DNA from: Bacteroidia bacterium
GTDB lineage: Bacteria; Bacteroidota; Bacteroidia; Chitinophagales; Chitinophagaceae
Length of the DNA: 64,000 nucleotides
Assembly: GCA_030429205.1 (NCBI GenBank)
Contig: JAUICZ010000006.1
Coordinates: forward strand, 1 to 64,000
Direction of reading: 5' to 3'
In this document: positions 1-8,183 of the stretch, piece by piece
How the letters are laid out: every line of letters begins with the position of its first letter
Numbering within the stretch: position 1 is the first letter of the stretch
Translations under genes and position numbers: made by a program
Notes under the pieces: generated by a model
Told to the model about the DNA's origin: nothing
Seen by the model: the letters and a program-made list of their open reading frames with translations, nothing else
Database searches by the model: none

Positions 1-100
1 TGTTGTTTTTGTTTGTTGTTTGATTTAGTTGTTTGTTTTTCTGTTTGTCGTTATTGACAATACAAAGATGCGACCGCAACACGCCTCAGGCAAAAAAACA

Positions 101-157
101 GCCTTTGTTAACCGCGGGTTTGCAACCTGCTAACAACTCGTTAACAAACAAAAAGGC
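101..157. repeat. Interrupted inverted repeat in the leading gene-free stretch
   Basis: Positions 1-229 hold no convincing gene. Bases 1-50 are a T/G-rich low-complexity run. TTTGTTAAC (104-112) is exactly complementary to GTTAACAAA (140-148). Outside these arms GCC (101-103) can pair with a GGC just after position 153. Inside them GCGGGTT and AACCTGC can form a second small stem with one mismatch. The element lies downstream of the minus-strand YkgJ-like gene, so it could be a terminator or a structured RNA. There is no clear T-tract and its function is unknown. Confidence 0.35.
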
Positions 158-229
158 ACAGAAACATGAAAATCAACAACTTAAAAACAAACACCTTTTC
201 AAGCTCACAAATACCGCTTGTTTTGTAAA

Positions 230-709
230 CTAACCCAGATCCTCTTTCAACCTGTCTAAAACACGGTAAGTAATAGGACAAAAAGTGCTGTTCTTCAACG
301 TTAAGGGAACACGCTTTATTAAAACATCCTCATCAGTGTATGGGAAACGCCTGCAATCACCAGGACGATCATCATAAATATTACAGGTATTATCAGTAGC
401 TAAAAAGGGACATGGCGACTGTTGTAAAACATAATCACTATCCTCATCAAGCTTAAGGTATTTGGCAACGAACTCGCCTTCTTTCATACCTAAACTTTTA
501 GCAATACGCTTTATATCCGGATTCTTGAACCTTGGAGAATAGTTCTTACAACAACTGGCACATTCTAAACAATCAATTTCTTCAAAAGCATCATCATGCA
601 AATCAGGAAGCTTTTTTAATATCTTATTCTTATTTGCCCCCTTTTGCAGCATACGTTTATATGCTTTTTGGTTATCTCTTGCCTGCTGTGTCCAATTCTC
701 CGGTAACAT
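230..709 (-). CDS. YkgJ-family cysteine cluster protein (putative zinc/iron chelating)
   Basis: This 159-residue cytosolic protein has the UPF0153/YkgJ signature. A CxxCxxCC cluster lies at residues 47, 50, 53 and 54, with further cysteines at 100, 109, 119 and 144, spaced as in the family (CPFL, CNIY, RPGDCRRFP). The eight cysteines are thought to bind a metal, zinc or an iron-sulfur cluster. The precise role of the family is not known. The N-terminal 40 residues are basic and helical. The gene lies downstream of parB on the same strand but is separated from it by a strong hairpin, so it probably has its own promoter. Family call firm; function unknown. Confidence 0.85.
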   Translation of the reverse strand: MLPENWTQQARDNQKAYKRMLQKGANKNKILKKLPDLHDDAFEEIDCLECASCCKNYSPRFKNPDIKRIAKSLGMKEGEFVAKYLKLDEDSDYVLQQSPCPFLATDNTCNIYDDRPGDCRRFPYTDEDVLIKRVPLTLKNSTFCPITYRVLDRLKEDLG

Positions 710-715
710 ATTGAT

Positions 716-739
716 AAAAAAGCCTCGCTGTGCGAGGCT
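716..739 (-). terminator. Rho-independent terminator of parAB
   Basis: AGCCTCGC (721-728) and GCGAGGCT (732-739) form an 8-bp perfect stem with a TGT loop. On the minus strand the stem is followed by a run of T (complement of 715-721). It sits directly after the parB stop. Confidence 0.85.
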
Positions 740-749
740 ATAAGCTTAT

Positions 750-1679
750 TTAGTCTAAATGCATCTTTTTCATAATGCGCTCCAAATCTTCATCATTATA
801 GTATTCAATCAAAATACTACCCTTACCATTCTTCTTACGATCCATACGCACTTTAGTAGAGAAATGAGATGCCAGATTGTCTTCTATACGCTTGTAAGCC
901 GGTGGCAACTTTACTCCTTTAGATTTAGCGCCTGACGATTTATTACTATCACCAGATGTCATATCTTTTACCAGCTTTTCTGTTTGTCTTACAGAAAGTC
1001 CCTTTTCTTTTACTTCTCTAAACACATACAGTTGCTGGTCAACTTCTGGCAAACCAATTATTGCTCTGGCATGTCCCATACTTAAACCACCGTCTCTTAC
1101 TGATTTTTGAATATCCGGAGGAAGCCTCAGAATTCGTAAGTAGTTGGTAACTGTTGAGCGATCTTTTTTCATACGCTCAGCAACTTCTTCTTGCGTAAGA
1201 TCACATTCATCCATTAACCTGCGATAGCTTAAACCTATCTCAATAGCATTCAGATCCTCACGTTGTAAGTTCTCTAACAATGCCATTTCTAACAACTGCT
1301 GATCATCAGCAGTACGTATATATGCAGGTATATCTTTTAGCCCTGCCAGCTTTGATGCTCTCCAGCGACGCTCACCTGATATTAATTGATACTTCGTCGG
1401 AGCTACCTTTACAACAGTCACAGGCTGTATAATATCATGCAGCTTAATGCTTTCTGATAACTCTTTTAGAGCTTGCTCATCAAAATCCCTACGAGGCTGT
1501 TTGGGGTTCACTACAATCTGATCTACAGGTATACGCATAATGCTACCTGCTGACTGACCGGAAACTGCAGGTGGTACAGACTTTTCTTCTGAAGTACCTT
1601 GCATCTCGTCGTCGATGGTATTCAACAACGCACGAATTCCTTTCCCCAATGCTTGCTTCTTATTCTTATTACTCGACAT
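750..1679 (-). CDS. parB: Chromosome partitioning protein ParB
   Basis: ParB/Spo0J family. It binds parS centromere sites and spreads as a CTP-dependent clamp; ParA then segregates the complex. In order: a short basic N-terminus (LGKGIRALL), a ParB/Srx CTPase domain at about residues 45-140 containing GERRWRA and ENLQRED, an HTH near 150-200 (LTQEEVAERM...STVTNYLRIL) and a C-terminal dimerisation region ending IMKKMHLD. I chose the ATG at 1679 (MSSNKNKK); an in-frame ATG at 1694 would add five residues. Either start overlaps the end of parA, which implies translational coupling. About 309 residues, normal for the family. Confidence 0.95.
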   Translation of the reverse strand: MSSNKNKKQALGKGIRALLNTIDDEMQGTSEEKSVPPAVSGQSAGSIMRIPVDQIVVNPKQPRRDFDEQALKELSESIKLHDIIQPVTVVKVAPTKYQLISGERRWRASKLAGLKDIPAYIRTADDQQLLEMALLENLQREDLNAIEIGLSYRRLMDECDLTQEEVAERMKKDRSTVTNYLRILRLPPDIQKSVRDGGLSMGHARAIIGLPEVDQQLYVFREVKEKGLSVRQTEKLVKDMTSGDSNKSSGAKSKGVKLPPAYKRIEDNLASHFSTKVRMDRKKNGKGSILIEYYNDEDLERIMKKMHLD

Positions 1680-2487
1680 GATCGCCGTTTTCAAATATTC
1701 TATCTTCGTTCTTGATCTTCGTCATATTGTTCTTTTGCAAAATTTCTTTTGCCAAGTTCAAATAGTTCACCGCTCCTGTACTTTCTGCATCATACATCAA
1801 TGCTGGTGTACCAAAGCTTGGCGCTTCTCCTAAACGAGTATTTCTGTGAACAATAGTATTAAAGACCAACTCGTCAAAATGGTTTTTGATCTCTTCCACT
1901 ACTTGATTTGAAAGTCTTAAACGACCATCATACATGGTCATCAAAATACCTTCTATCTGTAGTTCTTTATTGATACGTGTTTGTACAATCTTAATCGTAT
2001 TCAACAACTTACCTAAACCTTCTAATGCAAAATACTCGCACTGCACAGGTATCACCACACTATCTGCTGCAGTAAGTGCGTTCACTGTTATTAAACCCAG
2101 AGATGGAGAGCAGTCTATAATAATGAAGTCATAATCTTTCTTCACCTGCTCTATAGCCAAACGCATTACATGCTCACGGTTGGGGTGATGTATCAATTCA
2201 ATCTCTGCACCAACCAAATCCAAATGTGATGGTAGTAAATGCAGATTAGGGGTTTCTGTTTCTAAAATAACCTGTGTTACTGGTGTATCATTCACCATAC
2301 AGTCATAAAGGCTTAGCTGAATATTCTTCAAGTCAAAACCATTCCCTGTAGTACTGTTTGCCTGCGGATCGCCATCTATTATGAGTGTTTTGTACTCAAG
2401 AACAGCAAGGCTGGCAGCCAAATTTATGGCAGTGGTTGTTTTACCTACTCCACCTTTCTGGTTTGCGATTGCAATTACTTTACACAT
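1669..2487 (-). CDS. parA: Chromosome partitioning ATPase ParA/Soj
   Basis: Deviant Walker-A ATPase of the ParA/MinD superfamily that drives origin segregation together with ParB. The KGGVGKTT loop lies at residues 11-18, the IDGDPQANST switch follows in the next strand, and DFIIIDCSPSLG is the Walker-B region. At 272 residues it has the compact chromosomal Soj form, with no N-terminal HTH as in plasmid ParA proteins. It is the first gene of the parAB pair, and its 3' end overlaps the parB start. No partition-site palindrome was recognised close by. Confidence 0.96.
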   Translation of the reverse strand: MCKVIAIANQKGGVGKTTTAINLAASLAVLEYKTLIIDGDPQANSTTGNGFDLKNIQLSLYDCMVNDTPVTQVILETETPNLHLLPSHLDLVGAEIELIHHPNREHVMRLAIEQVKKDYDFIIIDCSPSLGLITVNALTAADSVVIPVQCEYFALEGLGKLLNTIKIVQTRINKELQIEGILMTMYDGRLRLSNQVVEEIKNHFDELVFNTIVHRNTRLGEAPSFGTPALMYDAESTGAVNYLNLAKEILQKNNMTKIKNEDRIFENGDHVE

Positions 2488-2556
2488 GTTTCAAATATTA
2501 TGCTTCAACAGATTTCAATGTAATTCTTTTTCCTGAATTCTGCTGTCGTATTAGTT

Positions 2557-3234
2557 TTATATTGTTATTGTTTCTCCTATTGCCGGTAATAACAAAGTTC
2601 TGCCGGCGTCTTCAAAACGCTTTTTAGCATCACCAGTATCTATTGTCACAGGAGGCCAAGTATTATAGTGCACTCCTACTACTTTATCACAATCAGCAAA
2701 TTCGGCTGCAATAACTGCATCTGCTGCATTCATCGTAAAATGTCCACCAATTGGCATAATAGCAAAATCCATTTTGCCATAGCGCGGTATCAATTGCATA
2801 TCCATGATTAGGCAGGTATCTCCTGTATAATAAAAGCTACCCTCATCTGTTTTTACTACAAAACCTACGGGGTTACCTCCATAGCTACCATCTGGCATGG
2901 AGCTGCTGTGGGCTGCCGGCACCATACGTACAGTACCAAAATCAGCATTCATTTCACCCAAATTCATCCCTACGCAATTCTTATATCCTTGATTTTCAAT
3001 CCATCCTGTTACTTCCAACATCCCGATAACCGTAGCATTGGTATTATTGGCTATAGTTACCAAATCTGCAATATGATCTCCGTGTCCGTGAGAGACAAGA
3101 ATATAATCGGCCTGTATACTATTGATATCTATGTCTTTAGCACTATCGTTGCCCGAAATAAAAGGGTCGAATAACAGCTTCTTCCCTGCTATTTCTACTG
3201 CGAAACATGCGTGTCCGTAAAACGTAAATTTCAT
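2557..3234 (-). CDS. UPF0173 metal-dependent hydrolase (metallo-beta-lactamase fold)
   Basis: This 225-residue protein matches the UPF0173/YtkL family. It begins MKFTFYGHACF, carries the metal-binding HGHGDH at residues 49-54, and later has PAAHSS, YTGDTCL and GVHYNTWPP, which supply the remaining ligands of a binuclear metal centre. No signal peptide, so cytosolic. The substrate of the family is not established. It lies 69 bp upstream of parA on the same strand and may be co-transcribed with parAB. Confidence 0.9.
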   Translation of the reverse strand: MKFTFYGHACFAVEIAGKKLLFDPFISGNDSAKDIDINSIQADYILVSHGHGDHIADLVTIANNTNATVIGMLEVTGWIENQGYKNCVGMNLGEMNADFGTVRMVPAAHSSSMPDGSYGGNPVGFVVKTDEGSFYYTGDTCLIMDMQLIPRYGKMDFAIMPIGGHFTMNAADAVIAAEFADCDKVVGVHYNTWPPVTIDTGDAKKRFEDAGRTLLLPAIGETITI

Positions 3235-3307
3235 AGTATTTGATGCTTTTAGCTACCCTAACAAAGTTAACGTGCTTCCTGCACATTTTCGTGGAACATT
3301 TGTGGAA

Positions 3308-3316
3308 TGTGGATAA
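3308..3316 (-). promoter_or_regulatory. Single perfect DnaA-box match
   Basis: The plus strand reads TGTGGATAA, the complement of the DnaA consensus TTATCCACA. It lies in the 120-bp gap between the UPF0173 gene and the TonB-domain gene, 0.8 kb from parA. A match of this length is expected by chance about once per two windows of this size, and no second box was seen nearby, so this does not show an origin. Confidence 0.2.
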
Positions 3317-3354
3317 GTGGTAACTCTATATAAAAGCTAACTTTAATATTACAT

Positions 3355-3866
3355 ATGAAATATTCTACAATAATTCTGATTTTAATGCTTACTAATTGTG
3401 CTGTTTATGCTCAAAAAATTTACACCCCTGTGAGTTATTATACTGAAGACTCCGTTTATTTAGTTGAAGTCAACGGTGACGACACTATTTTTATTGAAAT
3501 ACCTTCTTTCAGTGATTTTCGCAATGCAACAGGGTCAACATCCGATAATGTAATGCTAATCCACCGAGACAATTATGTTGCAAAATTTATCGGTGACATA
3601 AATAAACATATTCAGACCCACTTTCAATATCCCGAAGATGCAAAAAATAACAAGATTCAAGGAAATGTAGTAGAAGCTTCTTAGTAAAGAAAAATGGAAG
3701 AATTGACAATATCCACATCACAAAACCCTTATATCCTTCTATTAATAAAGAGGTTATAAAACTAATTAAAGGTATGCCCAAGTGGCAACCAGCAAGAAAA
3801 CCGTTAGATAATACTACTATAGAAGAAGAAACAGAGCTAGAAATTTACATAGATTTATCTCAGTAG
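3355..3866 (+). pseudogene. Secreted TonB C-terminal-domain protein, split by a one-base frameshift
   Basis: The first part (3355-3684) has a signal peptide (cleavage near VYAQ) and stops shortly after YPEDAKNNKIQGNVVEAS. The -1 frame continues from about 3678 as FLVKKNGRIDNIHITKP, then NKEVIKLIKGMPKWQPA, ending at 3866. Read together this is a typical Bacteroidota TonB C-terminal domain (YPxxA, xIQGxV, VxxxGxI, MPKWxP) of about 170 residues. A single base appears missing near 3676-3683. There is no transmembrane anchor beyond the signal peptide, so it is an envelope protein with a TonB-like module rather than a classical TonB. Its tail overlaps the convergent decarboxylase gene by 12 bp. Confidence 0.8.
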
Positions 3867-5300
3867 TTCTTTTAAATGACGTTCCAACATCCCTATAAGC
3901 CTATCTACATGGCTTAAATGAGTACGGAAAGACAGGCATGCAAAACGTAATACATAAGTCCCATTTAAATTCGTAGATGAGATGAATATCTCGCCATCTT
4001 CATGCATTTTTTCCAATAGCGTTTTATTGAACTCATTTGCATCTCCCATTTCAGGTACATATCTGTATGCAACTACACTCAATTCAGGTTCGCAAACTAC
4101 TTCAAAACCCAACTCTTTGATTTTCTCTGTAAAGTATTGTGTCAACAATAATTTTTCTTGCAGGCAATCTTTAAATGCTTGCTCACCATATAATTTTAAT
4201 GGCAGCCACATACGCATACCACGGAAATGCTTGCTCAACTCAGGCGATACATCTGCCGGAGAAATCCCAGAAGCAACGCCTTCTGTATCCTGCATGTAAT
4301 TAGCTTCATAAGCAAATGCATTTTGCAAATGGTGCAGCTGTTTTACTAAAACAATTCCTGTTCCATAGGGCAAAAACATTCCTTTATGAGGGTCTAGCAC
4401 GACAGAATCTGCCAACTCAATACCTTTCATCTTTTGCTTCTGTTCATTCAGCATTACAAAATAGCCACCATATGCACCGTCCACATGCATCCACACATCT
4501 TGCTCTTTTGCTACTTTACTAATTGCATGCAAAGGGTCAATTGCGCCCACATCTGTACTACCAGCATTAGCAATCACCATAAACGGTAATAGCCCCGCTT
4601 GCCTATCCTCTTTTATTTGTTGCTCCAATGCAATTACGTCCATTCTATAACAATCATCCAACGCTACTTTTCGGATCACACATTCACGAAGCCCTGCTAT
4701 TATAATGGCTTTATCAACACAATGATGCGCTTGCAATGTTGTATATATAACAGTTCTGTGAAAATTTATTGCTTTGATACCTTTTGCATCACGTGCTGTT
4801 GTTACAGCTACAAGGTTAGCGATACTCCCACCTGAAGTAAGGTTACCACCAAACCCTTGTTTGTATCCTACCATCTTACCTGTCCATTCAATCAACGCAT
4901 TTTCTATCCGTACTGCACCGGGAGATGCGTAAAAAACACCTGCATATTTATTGGTCACATCTGCTATATAATCGCCCATTGCCGCAGCGTACAAGCCACC
5001 ACCGGGTATGTAGCCCAGATGACCTCCAGATGCAGTATTAATACCAGGCAACTCCATATGCTGTTCCAGCAAATGCAACACTTCTTCAATATTACTTGCT
5101 TGAGAAAAATCTGTATTACTGAGCGCTTCATCCTGATAACCATCCTGAATAAAGCTTTTATTCTCGTCCAGTCTGCTTAAAAAAGCATCTGCGTACCTCT
5201 GCAAGCTTTGGGTGGCGTCATTACGTTCTTCCGCATTGGGGTCTAGTGTTGATGCAGACTGCTCTAAAGCTTTAATATTATCAACAAGTGTTTGACTCAT
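3855..5300 (-). CDS. PLP-dependent group II decarboxylase / aminotransferase-like enzyme
   Basis: Fold-type I pyridoxal-phosphate enzyme of the glutamate/tyrosine/diaminobutyrate decarboxylase superfamily. Visible hallmarks are LTSGGSIANL (phosphate binding), QAHHCVDKA with the ring-stacking histidine near residue 192, HVDGAYGG at about 272-279, and DPHKGMF with the Schiff-base lysine near 306. Length about 481 residues, usual for the family. I start at the ATG at 5300 (MSQTLVDN); a TTG three codons upstream is also possible. The amino-acid substrate cannot be read from sequence. Monocistronic. Its stop region overlaps the converging frameshifted TonB-domain gene. Confidence 0.88.
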   Translation of the reverse strand: MSQTLVDNIKALEQSASTLDPNAEERNDATQSLQRYADAFLSRLDENKSFIQDGYQDEALSNTDFSQASNIEEVLHLLEQHMELPGINTASGGHLGYIPGGGLYAAAMGDYIADVTNKYAGVFYASPGAVRIENALIEWTGKMVGYKQGFGGNLTSGGSIANLVAVTTARDAKGIKAINFHRTVIYTTLQAHHCVDKAIIIAGLRECVIRKVALDDCYRMDVIALEQQIKEDRQAGLLPFMVIANAGSTDVGAIDPLHAISKVAKEQDVWMHVDGAYGGYFVMLNEQKQKMKGIELADSVVLDPHKGMFLPYGTGIVLVKQLHHLQNAFAYEANYMQDTEGVASGISPADVSPELSKHFRGMRMWLPLKLYGEQAFKDCLQEKLLLTQYFTEKIKELGFEVVCEPELSVVAYRYVPEMGDANEFNKTLLEKMHEDGEIFISSTNLNGTYVLRFACLSFRTHLSHVDRLIGMLERHLKELLR

Positions 5301-5372
5301 GGATAGCAAATATATTGAAACAGAAAGCAGTAGTCTGCCAATAAGATATTCTACACACTAATAAATAAAGAA

Positions 5373-5395
5373 AGCGGGTACAAACTGCACCCGCT
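5373..5395 (-). terminator. Terminator of the RRM protein gene
   Basis: AGCGGGT (5373-5379) pairs with ACCCGCT (5389-5395) around a 9-base loop. Read on the minus strand it is followed by a T-rich run. It lies 25 bp after the RRM gene stop. Confidence 0.75.
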
Positions 5396-5419
5396 TATAT
5401 ACTCTAATACCGTTTTGTT

Positions 5420-5899
5420 TTAATCGTCACTACTTGGTCTTGGACCTCTAGGGCTAAAACGACGTCCGGGTTGTCTGTTAGGGTCTTGATACGAAGAACG
5501 ATCGTCTCTGCTGTTACTATCTCTGCTGTTACTATCTCTGCTACTTCTTCTGTCACCATAACCACTACTGCTACGATCATTACTGTAGCTATTTCTTCTA
5601 AAACCTCCACCGCTGCGTCCGCCTCTATTAAAGCCTCCACCGCTGCGTCCGCCACCATTTTTAGGACGAGACTCTTTCACTGTAATTACCTGACCTTCAA
5701 AATAAGTACCATCGATGTTATCAATAGCATCAAAGCCTTCGAATTTATCCGCCATCTCCACAAATCCAAAACCTCGTGGTAATCCCGTTTCAGAATCTAC
5801 GGGAACATTTACAGAGACTATATCTCCAAATTCTGAAAAAAGTGTTTTCAAGCTTTCTTCACTGGTCTGAGGGTTTAGATTTCCAATAAATAATTTCAT
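5420..5899 (-). CDS. RNA-binding protein with one RRM and an Arg/Gly/Ser-rich tail
   Basis: The N-terminal 80 residues form one RRM with RNP2 LFIGNL at residues 3-8 and RNP1 RGFGFVEM at 42-49. This resembles the small RRM proteins of Bacteroidota and cyanobacteria and the eukaryotic glycine-rich RNA-binding proteins. From about residue 80 a low-complexity tail follows (GGGRSGGGF repeats, then SRDSN repeats and DDRSS), an RGG-like unstructured segment that can bind RNA. Total 159 residues. Such proteins are generally thought to act in post-transcriptional control or cold adaptation; the specific targets here are unknown. Single gene with its own terminator. Confidence 0.93.
   Translation of the reverse strand: MKLFIGNLNPQTSEESLKTLFSEFGDIVSVNVPVDSETGLPRGFGFVEMADKFEGFDAIDNIDGTYFEGQVITVKESRPKNGGGRSGGGFNRGGRSGGGFRRNSYSNDRSSSGYGDRRSSRDSNSRDSNSRDDRSSYQDPNRQPGRRFSPRGPRPSSDD
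5506..5542. repeat. 15-bp tandem repeat coding for SRDSN in the RRM protein tail
   Basis: CTCTGCTGTTACTAT occurs at 5506-5520 and again at 5521-5535, followed by a partial third copy. The unit is a multiple of three, so copy number changes would alter tail length without shifting frame. Confidence 0.85.
5604..5653. repeat. 30-bp-period direct repeat coding for GGRSGGGF
   Basis: A 20-base block is identical at 5604-5623 and 5634-5653 (period 30 bp). It encodes two copies of a ten-residue Gly/Arg/Ser motif in the RRM protein tail. Confidence 0.85.
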
Positions 5900-6061
5900 A
5901 ACTGTTAAATAAAATGTGATACCTCAAACCTACGGAATAAACTGCACAAAACCCCTTTTTCTTATAAAATGAACTGCAGACCTAATGCGTATTAACCTTC
6001 ATGTTTACTGTAACATCTTTTCCGCTACATTTTTATTACATTTAGCTATTAAAATTACGAT

Positions 6062-6520
6062 ATGAAACTTCTTAATAATACAATCATTGCTCTATTATCT
6101 ATAAGCATACTATGTACTTTTAATACAGATGCTTTTGCACAGAAGAAAAAGAAGAAAAATAAGATCCCTACTACTGCCGAACTGGAAGGCACATATTGGG
6201 CATTATTCGAAATGGATGGGAAACCCGTAAAAACGCCACCAAACGAACGAGAAGCTTACATTAAGCTAGTTAGCAAAAAAAACAAGCTTGAAGGATACAC
6301 TGGTTGTAACATAATAACCGGAAGTTTTGACCTAGGAAGAGACTATTTAACTTTTGAAGCAGCTACCACAGAGCGTGCCTGTGCTGATATGACTACAGAA
6401 AAATATGTAGTAAGGGCTCTTAACGAAGCAAACCGGTACGAAATAAATGGTCTCTACTTATTAATTTTTAAAGGCAATTATTTGCTGGCAATTTTTGAAG
6501 CACGATTTTATGACGAATAA
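6062..6520 (+). CDS. Secreted META (HslJ-like) domain protein
   Basis: A signal peptide ends at DAFA-Q, followed by a lysine-rich stretch. The META/HslJ domain then fills residues 40-150: LEGTYWALFEMDGKPV, then YTGCNIITGSFDL with the conserved GCN turn, then TTERAC. META-domain proteins are envelope-localised beta proteins linked to heat-shock or antibiotic tolerance in some bacteria, with no known activity. At 152 residues it is a single-domain form. It is monocistronic, with a symmetric terminator 10 bp after the stop that it shares with the convergent aldehyde dehydrogenase gene. Confidence 0.83.
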   Translation: MKLLNNTIIALLSISILCTFNTDAFAQKKKKKNKIPTTAELEGTYWALFEMDGKPVKTPPNEREAYIKLVSKKNKLEGYTGCNIITGSFDLGRDYLTFEAATTERACADMTTEKYVVRALNEANRYEINGLYLLIFKGNYLLAIFEARFYDE

Positions 6521-6530
6521 GTAATTAATA

Positions 6531-6557
6531 AAAAAGCGCCTTTAAAGGCGCTTTTTT
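6531..6557. terminator. Bidirectional terminator between META-domain gene and aldehyde dehydrogenase
   Basis: AAAAAGCGCC TTTAAA GGCGCTTTTTT is a near-perfect palindrome with an A-run before and a T-run after the stem, so it can serve both converging genes. Confidence 0.92.
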
Positions 6558-6576
6558 ATTGGAATGTATTTTCTTC

Positions 6577-8112
6577 TTACAACTCAAACTTTATACCCTG
6601 AGCTAATGGCAATTCGGTGCTCCAGTTAATAGTATTGGTCTGTCTGCGCATGTATGCCTTCCAACTGTCAGAACCACTTTCTCTTCCACCTCCTGTTTCT
6701 TTTTCACCACCAAAAGCTCCACCTATTTCAGCACCACTGGTTCCTATATTCACATTAGCGATACCACAATCACTACCCTTATGAGATAAGAAGGTCTCTG
6801 CCTCTCTCATGTTCAAACTCATTATAGCAGAAGACAAACCTTGTGGTACTCCATTCTGCATAGCTATTGCTTCTTCTGTCGTTTTATACTTCATTAAGTA
6901 CAATATAGGTGCAAAAGTTTCGTGCTGTACTATTGGCATTTCATTGCTTACCTCATAGATACAAGGCTTTACATAACAACCACTGCCAAAGCCTCTGCCT
7001 TTAAGTACACCACCTGCAATGACCGCTTTACCTCCTTGCTCTTTGATTGCATCAAGAGAGTTCAAGTAGCTTTGCACAGCATCTTTATCTATCAACGGTC
7101 CAACATGATTCTTCTGGCTTAGTGGGGTTCCTATATTCAATTGCTTGTAAGCTGTTGTTAGTTTTTTCTTGAAGCTATCATATACTTTTTCGTGGATGAT
7201 CAACCTTCTTGTTGAGGTACATCTTTGTCCGCATGTACCAACCGCTCCGAATAGTGCCGCTGGTATAGCTATATTCATATCCGCATTCTCTGTAATAATA
7301 ATGGCATTATTACCCCCCAACTCTAACAAGCTTTTACCTAGTCTGGCAGCAACAGCAGCACCTACAGCTTTACCCATTGGGATAGAACCAGTTGCTGACA
7401 CAAGAGGAATACGCGTATCGTGGCTTAACCATTCGCCTGTTTCTCTACCACCTACTACTAAACAGTTTACACCATCAGGCACCTTATTTGCCTTGAATAC
7501 CGTGTTCACAATATTCATACAAGCAATAGCCGATAACGGCACCTTTTCAGACGGTTTCCAAACGCAAGTATCTCCGCACACCCATGCAATAAATGCATTC
7601 CAACTCCACACTGCTACAGGAAAATTGAATGCACTGATAATACCAACTACACCTAGCGGATGCCATTGCTCATACATTCTGTGTTGGGGTCGCTCGCTAT
7701 GTATAGTCAAACCGTACAACTGACGAGATAATCCTACAGCAAAATCGGCTATGTCTATCATCTCTTGCACTTCTCCTAAACCCTCTTGCAGGCTTTTACC
7801 CATTTCGTATGAAACAAGTTTACCTAAAGCATCTTTATTTTCACGCAAGGCTTCGCCTATCTGACGTATAACCTCCCCTCGTTTAGGAGCCGGCCACATA
7901 CGCCACTCTCCAAAAGCAGATTGTGCTTTGTCTACTACCTCAGTATATGTTTTTTTATTGACCGCCTTTACGGTTGCAATAGGTTTACCATCTACAGGAG
8001 AGTAAGAAACTATCTGTGCACCTCCTGCTTTTCTTGATTTAACTCCAGAAAAGGCACCTTCATTTAGCTTATTGATGCCCAGCTGCTTTAACTCTTTTTG
8101 TATATTACTCAT
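6577..8112 (-). CDS. ALDH7-family aldehyde dehydrogenase (aminoadipate-semialdehyde type)
   Basis: NAD-dependent aldehyde dehydrogenase, closest in motifs to the ALDH7/antiquitin group that oxidises alpha-aminoadipate semialdehyde (piperideine-6-carboxylate) in lysine breakdown. Visible are FNFPVAVWSWN, the general-base glutamate in LLELGGNNA (about residue 264) and the nucleophilic cysteine in GTCGQRCTSTRR (about residue 298). The GG-NNA and GQRCT context is typical of ALDH7. About 511 residues from the ATG at 8112 (MSNIQKEL); an in-frame ATG ten codons upstream looks like leader. The substrate call rests on subfamily motifs. No other lysine-degradation gene is adjacent. Confidence 0.9.
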   Translation of the reverse strand: MSNIQKELKQLGINKLNEGAFSGVKSRKAGGAQIVSYSPVDGKPIATVKAVNKKTYTEVVDKAQSAFGEWRMWPAPKRGEVIRQIGEALRENKDALGKLVSYEMGKSLQEGLGEVQEMIDIADFAVGLSRQLYGLTIHSERPQHRMYEQWHPLGVVGIISAFNFPVAVWSWNAFIAWVCGDTCVWKPSEKVPLSAIACMNIVNTVFKANKVPDGVNCLVVGGRETGEWLSHDTRIPLVSATGSIPMGKAVGAAVAARLGKSLLELGGNNAIIITENADMNIAIPAALFGAVGTCGQRCTSTRRLIIHEKVYDSFKKKLTTAYKQLNIGTPLSQKNHVGPLIDKDAVQSYLNSLDAIKEQGGKAVIAGGVLKGRGFGSGCYVKPCIYEVSNEMPIVQHETFAPILYLMKYKTTEEAIAMQNGVPQGLSSAIMSLNMREAETFLSHKGSDCGIANVNIGTSGAEIGGAFGGEKETGGGRESGSDSWKAYMRRQTNTINWSTELPLAQGIKFEL

Positions 8113-8162
8113 GATGTACAAATGTAAATAGATTTCAAACACTATGCCATGTACTATTACCC

Positions 8163-8170
8163 TATATTTG
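8163..8170 (+). promoter_or_regulatory. Candidate -7 promoter box of the small secreted protein gene
   Basis: TATATTTG fits the Bacteroidota -7 consensus TAnnTTTG and lies 13 bp before the ATG at 8184. No convincing -33 TTG was found, so support is partial. Confidence 0.3.
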
Positions 8171-8183
8171 TCGTTATTACAAT

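Noticed and set aside
33-233. Open frame of 66 codons at the window start
   Set aside because: Composition is low-complexity and non-protein-like (no signal, no motif), it lies across an inverted repeat, and there is no supporting context.
3676-3684. Programmed -1 frameshifting as an explanation for the TonB-domain gene
   Set aside because: The frame offset is right, but no heptamer slippery site or following pseudoknot was seen, so a deletion or sequencing error is simpler.
5404-5658. Second frame within the RRM gene giving an alanine/valine-rich protein
   Set aside because: It is the shadow of the GGR/SRD repeat DNA of the RRM protein; the RRM frame has a full domain and normal start.
7169-7723. 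184-codon frame opposite the aldehyde dehydrogenase gene
   Set aside because: Antisense shadow of a well-conserved enzyme; no independent motif or start context.
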